Part shown: positions 12,561-19,306 of the stretch, piece after piece
Numbering within the stretch: the stretch's first letter is position 1
Layout: every line of letters begins with the position of its first letter
Source: a virus
DNA length: 20,987 nucleotides
Strand: one strand, 5' to 3'
Virus record (IMG/VR): IMGVR_UViG_3300042691_019518
Coordinates: 1 to 20,987 of that record
Position numbers and translations under genes: made by a program
The notes under the pieces: generated by a model
What the model was told of the DNA's origin: nothing
What the model saw: the letters and a program-made list of their open reading frames with translations, nothing else
The model's database searches: none

Positions 12561-12887
12561 TTAAGTCCTTCGTGGGCGGAGCAGAGCCTGTGCTTCCTTG
12601 CGTAGTTGTCCGGCTTCCCTGTACATCTTATCTGCTGTTTCGCTCATGGCCTCAGCACGGGCCACAGCTAACTTCCCACCGCCGAACTCTCGCTCGATGT
12701 AGTATTCGATCAACCTGTTACGGATCATAGTAGGAAGATCCATACCAGTGTCTTCTGGAACGATAAAACGGACAGGGCATCTGCCCCATCCGCCGTATTC
12801 TACAAAGTCTGCGTAATAGCGTCTGTGATCTTTATTATGCGGGTCAAAGGCCACTAAGGGCCTTGCGAGGTACTCTAGTTTGCTCAT
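12561..12887 (-). CDS. Conserved phage protein, unknown function (108 aa)
   Basis: The segment AFDPHNKDHRRYYADFVEYG, then WGRCPVRFIVPED and LIEYYIEREF, is familiar from hypothetical proteins of many tailed phages. It is followed by a basic helical tail. The ATG is 2 bases past the stop of the previous gene, without a good site. A GATAAATA octamer ends 6 bases upstream, so both coupling and a late-type start are possible. Third gene of the 13226 operon. Confidence 0.8.
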   Translation of the reverse strand: MSKLEYLARPLVAFDPHNKDHRRYYADFVEYGGWGRCPVRFIVPEDTGMDLPTMIRNRLIEYYIEREFGGGKLAVARAEAMSETADKMYREAGQLRKEAQALLRPRRT

Positions 12888-12888
12888 C

Positions 12889-13071
12889 TCAGCTATTTAT
12901 CGTGCTATATGGGTCACAGTCCATAACATAACACGCCTCTGGCTTTTCTTTACGCTGTGCCCTGGCTAGATCAGCAGCATCCTTCATGTTCTCAAGAATG
13001 TCTGCATCTTCGTCGATGAGTACACCATCTTCATCATAGAAAGGATCTTCGTTGAGTTTCCAATAGGTCAT
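12889..13071 (-). CDS. Small acidic protein, unknown function (60 aa)
   Basis: A very acidic 60-residue chain (DEDGVLIDEDADILENMKDA), probably with one central helix and two Cys near the end. The ATG overlaps the upstream stop by 4 bases (ATGA), with GGAG about 10 bases before. Second gene of a three-gene operon. No family is recognised. Confidence 0.73.
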   Translation of the reverse strand: MTYWKLNEDPFYDEDGVLIDEDADILENMKDAADLARAQRKEKPEACYVMDCDPYSTINS

Positions 13072-13193
13072 TTCACAGTCTCCTTCATGACTTCTTGGGT
13101 TTTGCCCACGGCCTTGTCAACAGCAGATGCAACGCCTGAGATCCCAACAGTTGCTACGAACATACCTGCGATAAACGCTAGTAAGACTTTCAT
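13068..13193 (-). CDS. Small membrane or secreted protein (41 aa)
   Basis: A 24-residue hydrophobic N-terminus (MKVLLAFIAGMFVATVGISG) ending in ASA, consistent with signal peptidase cleavage or a single membrane anchor. A 17-residue charged helix (VDKAVGKTQEVMKETVK) follows. I recall similar 40-residue peptides in T4-like phages of aquatic bacteria. The site is AAGGAGCGGTACT, with its own promoter. Confidence 0.75.
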   Translation of the reverse strand: MKVLLAFIAGMFVATVGISGVASAVDKAVGKTQEVMKETVK

Positions 13194-13225
13194 AGTACCG
13201 CTCCTTTCTGTGTTAATATATGTAT

Positions 13226-13254
13226 ATTATACGATCAATCTAGATAGATGTCAA
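13226..13254 (-). promoter_or_regulatory. Sigma70-type promoter (13193 operon)
   Basis: TTGACA, 17 bases, TATAAT. The TGA of the -35 box is the stop codon of the 46-residue gene. Confidence 0.92.
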
Positions 13255-13391
13255 TACCTGCCTACACGCACGTACGTAGCAGCGGGGCCTGTTGCTAAAA
13301 AGCCACAGCCGCCGGCACTCGCTACATCTGAGTGCGGAGGCAGATCATAATCCATAGGATCATCTGGGAACCTTGGTGTGGTAGGACTCAT
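13251..13391 (-). CDS. Small Pro/Gly-rich protein (46 aa)
   Basis: The chain starts MSPTTPRFPDDPMDYDLPPH and ends in an Ala/Gly/Val-rich part. It looks unfolded or a short linker. The ATG overlaps the VWA gene's stop by 4 bases (ATGA) with AAGGAG upstream, so it is coupled to that gene and could be an accessory of the MoxR/VWA pair (inference). Confidence 0.6.
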   Translation of the reverse strand: MSPTTPRFPDDPMDYDLPPHSDVASAGGCGFLATGPAATYVRVGRY

Positions 13392-14587
13392 GCTGTCTCC
13401 TTCTCATAGATTACAGTTTGACCAAAAGGTGCATTAGCCTGCTCGTTGCCTTTGACGATAAAGATAGTATCGCAATAGTCCTCGTCACCCCAACCACCGC
13501 AGGGGTAGCCGTCTGTGAACATAATGAACTTCTTAGGCTGGATGCCATTCTCTTGCATAAAGGACCAGTTGACTTCAAAGTCCGTACCACCACCGCCCAT
13601 AGGCTCGTAGTTTAGGAGCTCATCACTTTCGTCGTGTGTGATCTGTTTCCAGTTGTAGACTTCTGTGTCAAAGCACCACAGGTTGATCTTGAAGTCTTCG
13701 TACTGGTCCATAATGCCCTTGACTTCGCTAAGGAATACAGTTGCATCTTCCGTACCGATCGAACCCGACATATCGATGCTGATAGCCACATCAATAGTAG
13801 TTGCTTCTTTCATACCCGGAAGGATAGCGCCACTGTGCATACTCTTACGGTTAGGGCGGGTAAAGGAATAGTCATTGCGAACAATGCTTTGGATCTCTTG
13901 ACGGATCAAGGCACGCCAATCCATCTTAGGCTCAGTCAAGTCCTTGATCATACGCATAATGCCTGCGGGCACCTTACCTGCACCTGCGGCCGCGGCACTC
14001 TGGATCATAGCCTGCTTGATCTCGTCCTTGATCTTCTGTGCTTCTTCCTTGCTCATACCCGGACGGTTACCCTTGCCGTCCTTGTCACCCTCACCCTGGC
14101 CGTCACCCTCTTTGATGTGTTCATCTAACACATCGCCAAGTTGCTTGAGAAGGTCTTCCATAGGGATCTTCTCTGCCTTCTCGTAGAGCTCGTCATAGAT
14201 CTCTTCCCAGGCCTTGCCACGATACTTTGAATCGTAGCAGATCTTAACTTCAGTGATCTTCTCACCGATACGCTCATCAACAAGGATCTGGTTGACAGCA
14301 TAGTCCTGTGCGATGTTACTCAGGGTGCGATCACGGCTACCTACACGACCGAAGTGGTCTAGGATGCAGTGGAGGATCTCGTGTCCAAAGAGGAACTCTA
14401 GTTTCTTCTCGGATAGTTTCTCAACGAACTTGGTGTTGTAGTAGAAGTCACGGCCGTTAGTTGCCGCGGTAGGGCACCAGTCGTCTGCACATACCAGACG
14501 CATACGGGTGGCCATATTGCCGAAGAAGGGTGCTTTAAGCAAGAGTCCAACTCGGGCAGTTGTTAGTTTTTCAACAATGTTTGACAT
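13388..14587 (-). CDS. VWA-domain protein with HEXXH metallopeptidase-like domain (DUF2201 type)
   Basis: Residues about 1-140 match the metallopeptidase-like N-terminal domain of DUF2201 proteins: HEILH at 69-73, a further His at 78, and NIAQDYAVN at 91-99. A charged Gly-rich linker (about 160-180) leads to a von Willebrand A domain with an intact MIDAS: DMSGS (272-276), GGGGT (331-335) and D359. Such proteins usually partner a MoxR ATPase to load metal or remodel target complexes, as in RavA-ViaA. The MoxR gene is directly upstream. The gene has its own promoter and an AAGGAGAGCGAAAT site. The HEXXH may be a peptidase or purely structural; its target is unknown. Confidence 0.9.
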   Translation of the reverse strand: MSNIVEKLTTARVGLLLKAPFFGNMATRMRLVCADDWCPTAATNGRDFYYNTKFVEKLSEKKLEFLFGHEILHCILDHFGRVGSRDRTLSNIAQDYAVNQILVDERIGEKITEVKICYDSKYRGKAWEEIYDELYEKAEKIPMEDLLKQLGDVLDEHIKEGDGQGEGDKDGKGNRPGMSKEEAQKIKDEIKQAMIQSAAAAGAGKVPAGIMRMIKDLTEPKMDWRALIRQEIQSIVRNDYSFTRPNRKSMHSGAILPGMKEATTIDVAISIDMSGSIGTEDATVFLSEVKGIMDQYEDFKINLWCFDTEVYNWKQITHDESDELLNYEPMGGGGTDFEVNWSFMQENGIQPKKFIMFTDGYPCGGWGDEDYCDTIFIVKGNEQANAPFGQTVIYEKETA

Positions 14588-14612
14588 ATTTCGCTCTCCT
14601 TACAATGTATAT

Positions 14613-14641
14613 ATTATAGCACCGCCCGGCACTCTTGTCAA
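14613..14641 (-). promoter_or_regulatory. Sigma70-type promoter (VWA operon)
   Basis: TTGACA, 17 bases, TATAAT with extended TGC. It begins 2 bases after the T-run of the MoxR terminator. Confidence 0.92.
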
Positions 14642-14643
14642 CC

Positions 14644-14682
14644 AAAAAAGGCGGGCTACGAACCCTGAGAAGCCCGTAGCCC
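14644..14682 (-). terminator. Rho-independent terminator after the MoxR gene
   Basis: The 8-base stem GGGCTACG/CGTAGCCC with a 14-base loop is followed on the minus strand by GCC and six T. Confidence 0.85.
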
Positions 14683-14699
14683 TAGCAATGGGCGAGGTC

Positions 14700-15785
14700 T
14701 TAATTCTCCATTGCTTTCAAAACATACTTGCCGAACCGCTTGTGGAACTCATCGAAGCTCTTCATCTTCGTAGCGTCCAGGGGCAAGTCATAGTTGGTGA
14801 GTGCAGTCTTAGCACCCATAACAACCAGCTCAGTTGGGAAGTTATCCATCATATAACGGAAGAAACGATCAGCCATTTCATCCCAGTTCTTGGCCTTCTT
14901 CTCTGCACGATCCTTCAACTCATAGCACAAGGATACAGTCAAAGAATACATCGCAGATACTTCCTTGATCTGCAGATCCTTGACCTTACCATCGAGGATC
15001 TCTTCTGCACGAGGCAGTTTGGATGCGATCTTACGGTGCGCCATAAACTTCACAGCCAGGCCGTCACCGATAGCACCTGAGATCAAAGTCTGCAGGGTCT
15101 CCAAATCAGTGTCATCGTCTGTGAGCAGTTCGCTGACGAAATTCCAAGAACGAGGAGTTGCAAAGGCCTTAGAGGCACCCTTTGGATCGAAGTCATAGAG
15201 GTCCTGCTTGGCGTAGCCTACATAACCTACGACCTCAGGGTGGACCTTGTTAAGGGTAGCCCAATCCTGCCAGTCGTCGAAGTCCACCTTCATCTCAAGG
15301 TGCAGGAAGCGGTTAGCCAACGGAGCAGGCATACGGTAGGTAACGCCACGATCGCCTTCACGGTTACCCGCGGCAACGATGTCAACGCCCTTGGGCAGTT
15401 TGTATTGACCCACCGCACGATTAAGGATCAGCTGATAGGCCGCAGCCTGGACAGCCGGAGGAGCAGAGTTAAGCTCGTCAATAAAGATGATAGCAGTGGA
15501 CTCTGGATCCGTAGGCAGTTCTGCAGGAGGAGCCCAAACCATCTTGCCCTGCTCTGCATTGTAATAAGGGATACCTTTGATGTCTGTAGGCTCCCACAGG
15601 GCCAGACGAATATCAATGACCTCACGACCTGCGTCAGCACCGATTTGAGCCACTAGCTCGGACTTACCAATACCTGGAGGGCCCCAAAGGAACACTGGAC
15701 GGCGAGTTTGGATGGCCTTGCGGATAGCCTTCTTGGCTGACTTGGGACCAACTTGACGGACGGAAATATCTGTTTGCTTTGACAT
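14700..15785 (-). CDS. MoxR-type AAA+ ATPase
   Basis: A 361-residue AAA+ protein with Walker A GPPGIGKS (35-42), Walker B IIFIDELN (99-106), sensor AAGNREGDRG (138-147) and PLANRF (155-160), which holds the arginine finger. This is the MoxR/RavA pattern. These are hexameric ATPases that act with VWA proteins to activate or remodel other complexes. The partner VWA gene is the next gene downstream but has its own promoter. The C-terminal 120 residues are helical. The start is the ATG 4 bases after GAGG. The target in the phage or host is unknown. Confidence 0.92.
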   Translation of the reverse strand: MSKQTDISVRQVGPKSAKKAIRKAIQTRRPVFLWGPPGIGKSELVAQIGADAGREVIDIRLALWEPTDIKGIPYYNAEQGKMVWAPPAELPTDPESTAIIFIDELNSAPPAVQAAAYQLILNRAVGQYKLPKGVDIVAAGNREGDRGVTYRMPAPLANRFLHLEMKVDFDDWQDWATLNKVHPEVVGYVGYAKQDLYDFDPKGASKAFATPRSWNFVSELLTDDDTDLETLQTLISGAIGDGLAVKFMAHRKIASKLPRAEEILDGKVKDLQIKEVSAMYSLTVSLCYELKDRAEKKAKNWDEMADRFFRYMMDNFPTELVVMGAKTALTNYDLPLDATKMKSFDEFHKRFGKYVLKAMEN

Positions 15786-15833
15786 AAGACCTCGCTAAAA
15801 AAGCAGTTGAACAATTAATCTCTCAGTATCATA

Positions 15834-15862
15834 AGTATAGCACCTTTCGGCGCCCTTGTCAA
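15834..15862 (-). promoter_or_regulatory. Sigma70-type promoter (MoxR gene)
   Basis: TTGACA, 17 bases, TATACT with extended TGC. The TGA in the -35 box is the stop of the 210-residue gene. The leader is about 45 bases. Confidence 0.92.
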
Positions 15863-16491
15863 CCGATGAGTTTTACATAGTTGAGCTGTGTTGTTTTATC
15901 GCCACGCTGGGCTTTGATCTTGCCCTTGATGCGTAGCTCCCCTTTAAGCTCCTGGGAGAACCAGAAGTCCACGAAAGCTTCGCCCATACGGCCCTGGACA
16001 CGCCATTTGCAGTAGTTCTGATTGAACCAGCAGTTGATAACCGTGAAGTCGCCCACTACGGTTTCCCCCACTTTACCCTGCAGCTGATCGCTATTATAGA
16101 TCTCCCGCTTGATCTCTTGACGTTGTAGATCGCGACGAGCTACAGAGGGCAAGCATGAGATCACAGCAAAGTCGTAGAGATCGCGACCTGTGAACTCTTC
16201 CTTTTGGGCCAGCTTGAGAGCCTGTCTCTCAAAGTCATTGAGCTTGCCCGCTAGCTCTCGCATGATGAAGGTGTTGAAATACGTGCGAACCCGGCGGCCC
16301 TCCTCCACATCTTTCTCTGTGGTAGGATCGGATCCCTCACGCAACCAACGCTTGACCATGAGCTTGTTGGCCTCTTTGGTTTTCACCACTTGGCCATTCT
16401 GCTCTTCGTATTGGTCCTCTTTGCTGTAACCACCGTTGATACGGTCTGCGGCTACTGCAAGGGCCCAAACTTGGTCAGCTGTGAATTGCAT
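15859..16491 (-). CDS. Phage protein of unknown function (210 aa)
   Basis: Helical in the first two thirds (VWALAVAADRINGGYSKEDQ, then repeated charged helices) and strand-rich at the end (VVGDFTVINCWFNQNYCKW, INCWF/WFSQELKGEL). It resembles uncharacterised proteins of T4-like phages in aquatic systems, but I cannot name a family. A GAGGAGCGAACCC site and its own promoter precede it. Proximity to the MoxR/VWA genes may be meaningful or not. Confidence 0.8.
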   Translation of the reverse strand: MQFTADQVWALAVAADRINGGYSKEDQYEEQNGQVVKTKEANKLMVKRWLREGSDPTTEKDVEEGRRVRTYFNTFIMRELAGKLNDFERQALKLAQKEEFTGRDLYDFAVISCLPSVARRDLQRQEIKREIYNSDQLQGKVGETVVGDFTVINCWFNQNYCKWRVQGRMGEAFVDFWFSQELKGELRIKGKIKAQRGDKTTQLNYVKLIG

Positions 16492-16524
16492 GGGTTCGCT
16501 CCTCTTTGCTATTTAACAGTCTCT

Positions 16525-16553
16525 ATTGTACGATCATTTGGGCTAGTTGTCAA
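16525..16553 (-). promoter_or_regulatory. Sigma70-type promoter (16491 gene)
   Basis: TTGACA, 17 bases, TACAAT. Confidence 0.9.
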
Positions 16554-16599
16554 CCAATATTTCTGTTGCTTTTTTGCTACGGTTTGGGAGTGCCGGTCA

Positions 16600-16632
16600 A
16601 GAGAAAGGGGTGTTGTATTTCTACAACACCCC
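16600..16632 (-). terminator. Hairpin terminator after the winged-helix gene
   Basis: The perfect 11-base stem GGGGTGTTGTA/TACAACACCCC with a 4-base loop is followed by TTTCTCTT on the minus strand. Strong stem, modest T-run. Confidence 0.75.
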
Positions 16633-16677
16633 CAAAGACGCCCCGGGAGCGAATCGGATTGTCTTTGAAAACAGTCT

Positions 16678-16956
16678 TTAGATAGTATCTAAAGTCAAAC
16701 CAGCGGCCTTAGCTTTGTAACCAAGAGCAACGATTTCGCGGCTAGGTTGGCCCATCACATACTCAGTGACAGTAACACCATTGCCAGCAGTACGCTGATT
16801 AGCGTAAACAGCATAGCCACTGTGGCGGATGCGGCTAACTTCGGCGGAAATGTTCTTCACGCCCATCTTACGAGCTTGAGCTGCTGTAAGAGCTGCACCG
16901 TTGTAAAGTGCATTGAAGACCTTGAAAGTCTTTGATTCAGGATTAAAACGCTTCAT
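16678..16956 (-). CDS. Winged-helix-like small protein, possible regulator (92 aa)
   Basis: The order suggests a helix-turn-helix: a helix TFKVFNALYNG (10-20), LTAAQARKMG (23-32), then NISAEVSRIRHSG as recognition helix (35-47), and a two-strand wing (YAVYANQRT, VTVTEYVMG). Similar proteins recur in tailed phages, often annotated as HTH. The isolated transcription unit (own promoter, strong hairpin terminator) fits a regulator or a highly expressed DNA-binding protein. The site is AAAGGAAACTTAAAG, unlike the GGAGCGA sites around it. No target is known. Confidence 0.82.
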   Translation of the reverse strand: MKRFNPESKTFKVFNALYNGAALTAAQARKMGVKNISAEVSRIRHSGYAVYANQRTAGNGVTVTEYVMGQPSREIVALGYKAKAAGLTLDTI

Positions 16957-17005
16957 CTTTAAGTTTCCTTTGTTAAATGGCTGATTTATCTATCAGCGTT
17001 CTTTT

Positions 17006-17034
17006 AATATACATTAGTTGATCAGCAATGTCAA
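17006..17034 (-). promoter_or_regulatory. Sigma70-type promoter (16956 gene)
   Basis: TTGACA, 17 bases, TATATT. Confidence 0.88.
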
Positions 17035-17050
17035 CGACTTGTTTGCCCAA

Positions 17051-17248
17051 TCAACTCTTTTTGGTTACCCTTACACTAGGAGCCAGCACAGCCATCAAGA
17101 TAGCAGCGGCCAACCACGTGTAAAAGTTATACGGGATAGCCAATATCGGAAACAGCGTGTTCAACGCCCAGATACCAGCCAGTGGCCCGATCGCGACCAA
17201 AAACACGATCAGAGCCCCCACCGCAAACAACATAAACCAATTACGCAT
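17051..17248 (-). CDS. Two-span small membrane protein (65 aa)
   Basis: Two hydrophobic helices (about residues 5-24 and 40-57) are joined by a short loop (GIWALNTLFP), with a basic C-terminus. This pattern is common in tailed phages. The ATG overlaps the end of the GcrA-like gene by 8 bases. Third gene of the 18611 operon. The function is unknown. Confidence 0.78.
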   Translation of the reverse strand: MRNWFMLFAVGALIVFLVAIGPLAGIWALNTLFPILAIPYNFYTWLAAAILMAVLAPSVRVTKKS

Positions 17249-17477
17249 TATCTTCCTCCTGCTCAGCGATCAAACGCTGTAGTTCCAATTGGGCGATCTC
17301 CGCATCTATGACCTTTTCCTTCTTACGGCCAGCGACGGCACTGCCCTTCTTGTAGATCACATAGTAGTGATCGTGGCAATAACTCTTGCCCTCGATCACT
17401 CTGGATCCACAGTAGGGGGTTTCCCCCCTGTGTGTGCGTGGGTCGTACTCAGGACCCAAATATTGGCACCCTAGCAT
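17241..17477 (-). CDS. GcrA-like Cys/His protein (78 aa)
   Basis: The N-terminal half has CQYLGPEYDP (C4), PYCGSRVIEG (C23) and KSYCHDHY (C34, H37), the C...C-G...C-x-x-H arrangement of the C-terminal region of GcrA, an alphaproteobacterial cell-cycle transcription factor, and of many phage relatives. It probably binds zinc. The rest is a charged helix (EKVIDAEIAQLELQRLIAEQ). GcrA's N-terminal DNA-binding HTH is absent, so direct promoter binding cannot be assumed. The ATG shares one base with the stop of the AAA gene (TAATG). Confidence 0.72.
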   Translation of the reverse strand: MLGCQYLGPEYDPRTHRGETPYCGSRVIEGKSYCHDHYYVIYKKGSAVAGRKKEKVIDAEIAQLELQRLIAEQEEDNA

Positions 17478-18577
17478 TAGTAGGCTCCCTTCATAACAGT
17501 AACACGAGCCATGTTCTGCCAGTTAGTTGGGAAGCTCTTGCGAAGGTCTGCTACTTTGAGCACAGTACGCAAGCTCAACTCACGCATAGTTGCACGGTTC
17601 TCTTCGATAAAGTCTACGACCTCGTCGCGAGCAACATCTTCCATCTCGTAACTGTCCAACATACCGTCCTTGACGATCTGCTTGATACGCAGTACTTTCT
17701 CGCGATCAGTGTCCATACGCAGATCGATGTAGTGGCAACGGCTCTCCAAAGCAGCCAAGTGCTCTTGCAGTTTCTTCGAGCGTACATTCTCGAACTTCAA
17801 GTTTGTGATAAAGATAGCACCACCTTTGAACTCAAACTTGTCTGGGATGCCCTCAGAGCGTAGCAGACGGCTGTCAGTGTTCCAGCTAATAGTACGCTTC
17901 TTGCTAGAATCCAAAGCGGCCTTAAGGATGTTAAGTGCGATATCGTCCAAAAGGATGCTGTCGCAGTCGTCAAACACAAGGATGTTCTTAGCGTCTGAGA
18001 ACTGATAAAGCTTGGAGTAGAGTCCAATGGCACTCATAGCACCCTTGACGATCTCGTACTTGGGCTTGCGCTGACCCATCATATCGAACAGGTCGTCCTT
18101 GGCTAGTACTTCTTCTACGCCAAAGCTCTTGCCCACTCCTGGAGGGCCAGTGACGATCATAGCACGGACATCACCACTCTTGACTGCTTTGGTCATGTCC
18201 TTGAGGATCTCGAAGCGCAGTCGTGTACGCTCGATGATCTCTTCATCAGTCTCGTGCGCTACAGCCTCGTCAGCGACCTTGACCTGTGTGAAGTCCGTGA
18301 CACCCGCAGTCTCTTTGGAGGGCTTTTTCAGTGCAGTCAGCATACTTACTCCCTGTGGAATAGGTTTGGCTGAGCCTGCAACATTATAGGCACCCTGCTT
18401 ACAACGGATACGGATTGAACGATCTGGGAAGCCTGGCTGGCCACCGCCCTCTACGGTTACATAGCCTTCACCGCTCTTGGCTACTTTGTAGTCCTCAACT
18501 AGTTTAAAAGTGAGGCCCGCAACATTAGTGGGTTGGCCCTTGATGTTGTAATAGCCCTCAGTGAAAGTAATATACAT
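17477..18577 (-). CDS. AAA+ ATPase with a distinct N-terminal region (366 aa)
   Basis: The start MYITFTEGYYNIKG at 18577 is chosen because TAGGAGCGAACCG precedes it. Residues 1-75 are strand-rich (GYYNIKG, then QGAYNVAGSA), unlike common AAA proteins, and a variable linker follows. The AAA core has Walker A GPPGVGKS (144-151), Walker B ILVFDDCDSIL (199-209) and sensor FITNL (256-260). It is not a MoxR; the Asp-Asp Walker B and the DDCDS motif differ. Possible roles are protein or nucleic-acid remodelling. Coupled downstream with the GcrA-like and membrane-protein genes. No close named family comes to mind. Confidence 0.88.
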   Translation of the reverse strand: MYITFTEGYYNIKGQPTNVAGLTFKLVEDYKVAKSGEGYVTVEGGGQPGFPDRSIRIRCKQGAYNVAGSAKPIPQGVSMLTALKKPSKETAGVTDFTQVKVADEAVAHETDEEIIERTRLRFEILKDMTKAVKSGDVRAMIVTGPPGVGKSFGVEEVLAKDDLFDMMGQRKPKYEIVKGAMSAIGLYSKLYQFSDAKNILVFDDCDSILLDDIALNILKAALDSSKKRTISWNTDSRLLRSEGIPDKFEFKGGAIFITNLKFENVRSKKLQEHLAALESRCHYIDLRMDTDREKVLRIKQIVKDGMLDSYEMEDVARDEVVDFIEENRATMRELSLRTVLKVADLRKSFPTNWQNMARVTVMKGAY

Positions 18578-18610
18578 CGGTTCGCTCCTATGTGTTGTGA
18601 TCATTCAAGT

Positions 18611-18639
18611 ATTATACTGCCTCTGGGGTCGTTTGTCAA
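18611..18639 (-). promoter_or_regulatory. Sigma70-type promoter (18577 operon)
   Basis: TTGACA, 17 bases, TATAAT. Confidence 0.92.
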
Positions 18640-18644
18640 CCCCA

Positions 18645-18667
18645 GAAACCCTACAACTTGAAGGGTT
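18645..18667 (-). terminator. Possible weak terminator
   Basis: The 6-base stem AACCCT/AGGGTT overlaps the stop codon of the 139-residue gene and is followed by only TTTC on the minus strand. Confidence 0.4.
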
Positions 18668-19085
18668 ATTCGTCTTCTGCAATCAAGTGCTCTATGGTCA
18701 TTTGGGCCAGTGCTTCTGTCAAGGGCACCAAACCCCTTTTGATCAGCCCAGGAACATCATACACGGCACCCACATACCAAACTTCATTGCTCATAATATA
18801 GTAGTACTCAGCACCGCAGTTTTCTACCTGCTCGAGGAACTCTTCGAAGGTATGTGCTACTTGCCATTCGACATCTTCTTCCCCACGCTCTCTGTAGAAA
18901 TTCATATCTGCTGGAGTCTCTTTGACGCCACTGTTGTCACCGCGTGAGATCAGCTCATTGGCCAATACGGAGTTGTAGTGCTCATTGAGGATCTGCCCTG
19001 TGTACTCTAGATAGCCATCGTAGTGGCAGTACACACTCTTGCAGACATCGCCATGCATTACAGCTACACGTGATCTTGTACCCAT
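18666..19085 (-). CDS. Conserved phage protein, unknown function (139 aa)
   Basis: The opening MGTRSRVAVMHGDVCKSVYC, then HYDGYLEYTGQILNEHY, is characteristic of a protein widespread in tailed phages and of no assigned function. The remainder is mixed and acidic, with EYYYIMSNEVWYV. Full length for the group. The AAGGAGCGAGCA site overlaps the stop of the 50-residue gene before it. Confidence 0.87.
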   Translation of the reverse strand: MGTRSRVAVMHGDVCKSVYCHYDGYLEYTGQILNEHYNSVLANELISRGDNSGVKETPADMNFYRERGEEDVEWQVAHTFEEFLEQVENCGAEYYYIMSNEVWYVGAVYDVPGLIKRGLVPLTEALAQMTIEHLIAEDE

Positions 19086-19095
19086 TGCTCGCTCC

Positions 19096-19248
19096 TTAGA
19101 TTAGTTTAGGGGTTACGCTAACTAGAGTTAGCTGCTTGTCGTAGTTAAAAAATGCAGCGAAGTCTGAGATGGCTTCTGCGCGACTTGCTACAGGAGCCCA
19201 AAAACTGTAGACATTGTTTGTTGCTGTTTTGTAAACGACTACAAACAT
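19096..19248 (-). CDS. Small protein, unknown function (50 aa)
   Basis: A compact strand-helix-strand chain (MFVVVYKTATNNVYSFW, then ASRAEAISDFAAFFNY). The start has AAGGAGCGCAA and its own promoter. Its stop TAA is the first part of the next gene's ribosome site (TAAGGAG). First gene of a two-gene operon. No family is recognised. Confidence 0.72.
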   Translation of the reverse strand: MFVVVYKTATNNVYSFWAPVASRAEAISDFAAFFNYDKQLTLVSVTPKLI

Positions 19249-19277
19249 TTGCGCTCCTTGTTGTTAACTTAGCCTCT

Positions 19278-19306
19278 AGTATAGCACCTCAGCTGCCCGT
19301 TGTCAA
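19278..19306 (-). promoter_or_regulatory. Sigma70-type promoter (19248 operon)
   Basis: TTGACA, 17 bases, TATACT with extended TGC. The -35 is coding in the last codons of the 163-residue gene, whose stop lies in the spacer. Confidence 0.92.

Noticed and set aside
13634-14128. Long plus-strand frame opposite the VWA gene
   Set aside because: Antisense shadow of a gene with intact motifs; no ribosome site or promoter.
14508-15080. Plus-strand frame of 190 codons across the MoxR/VWA junction
   Set aside because: It reads antisense through the terminator and promoter between two well supported genes.
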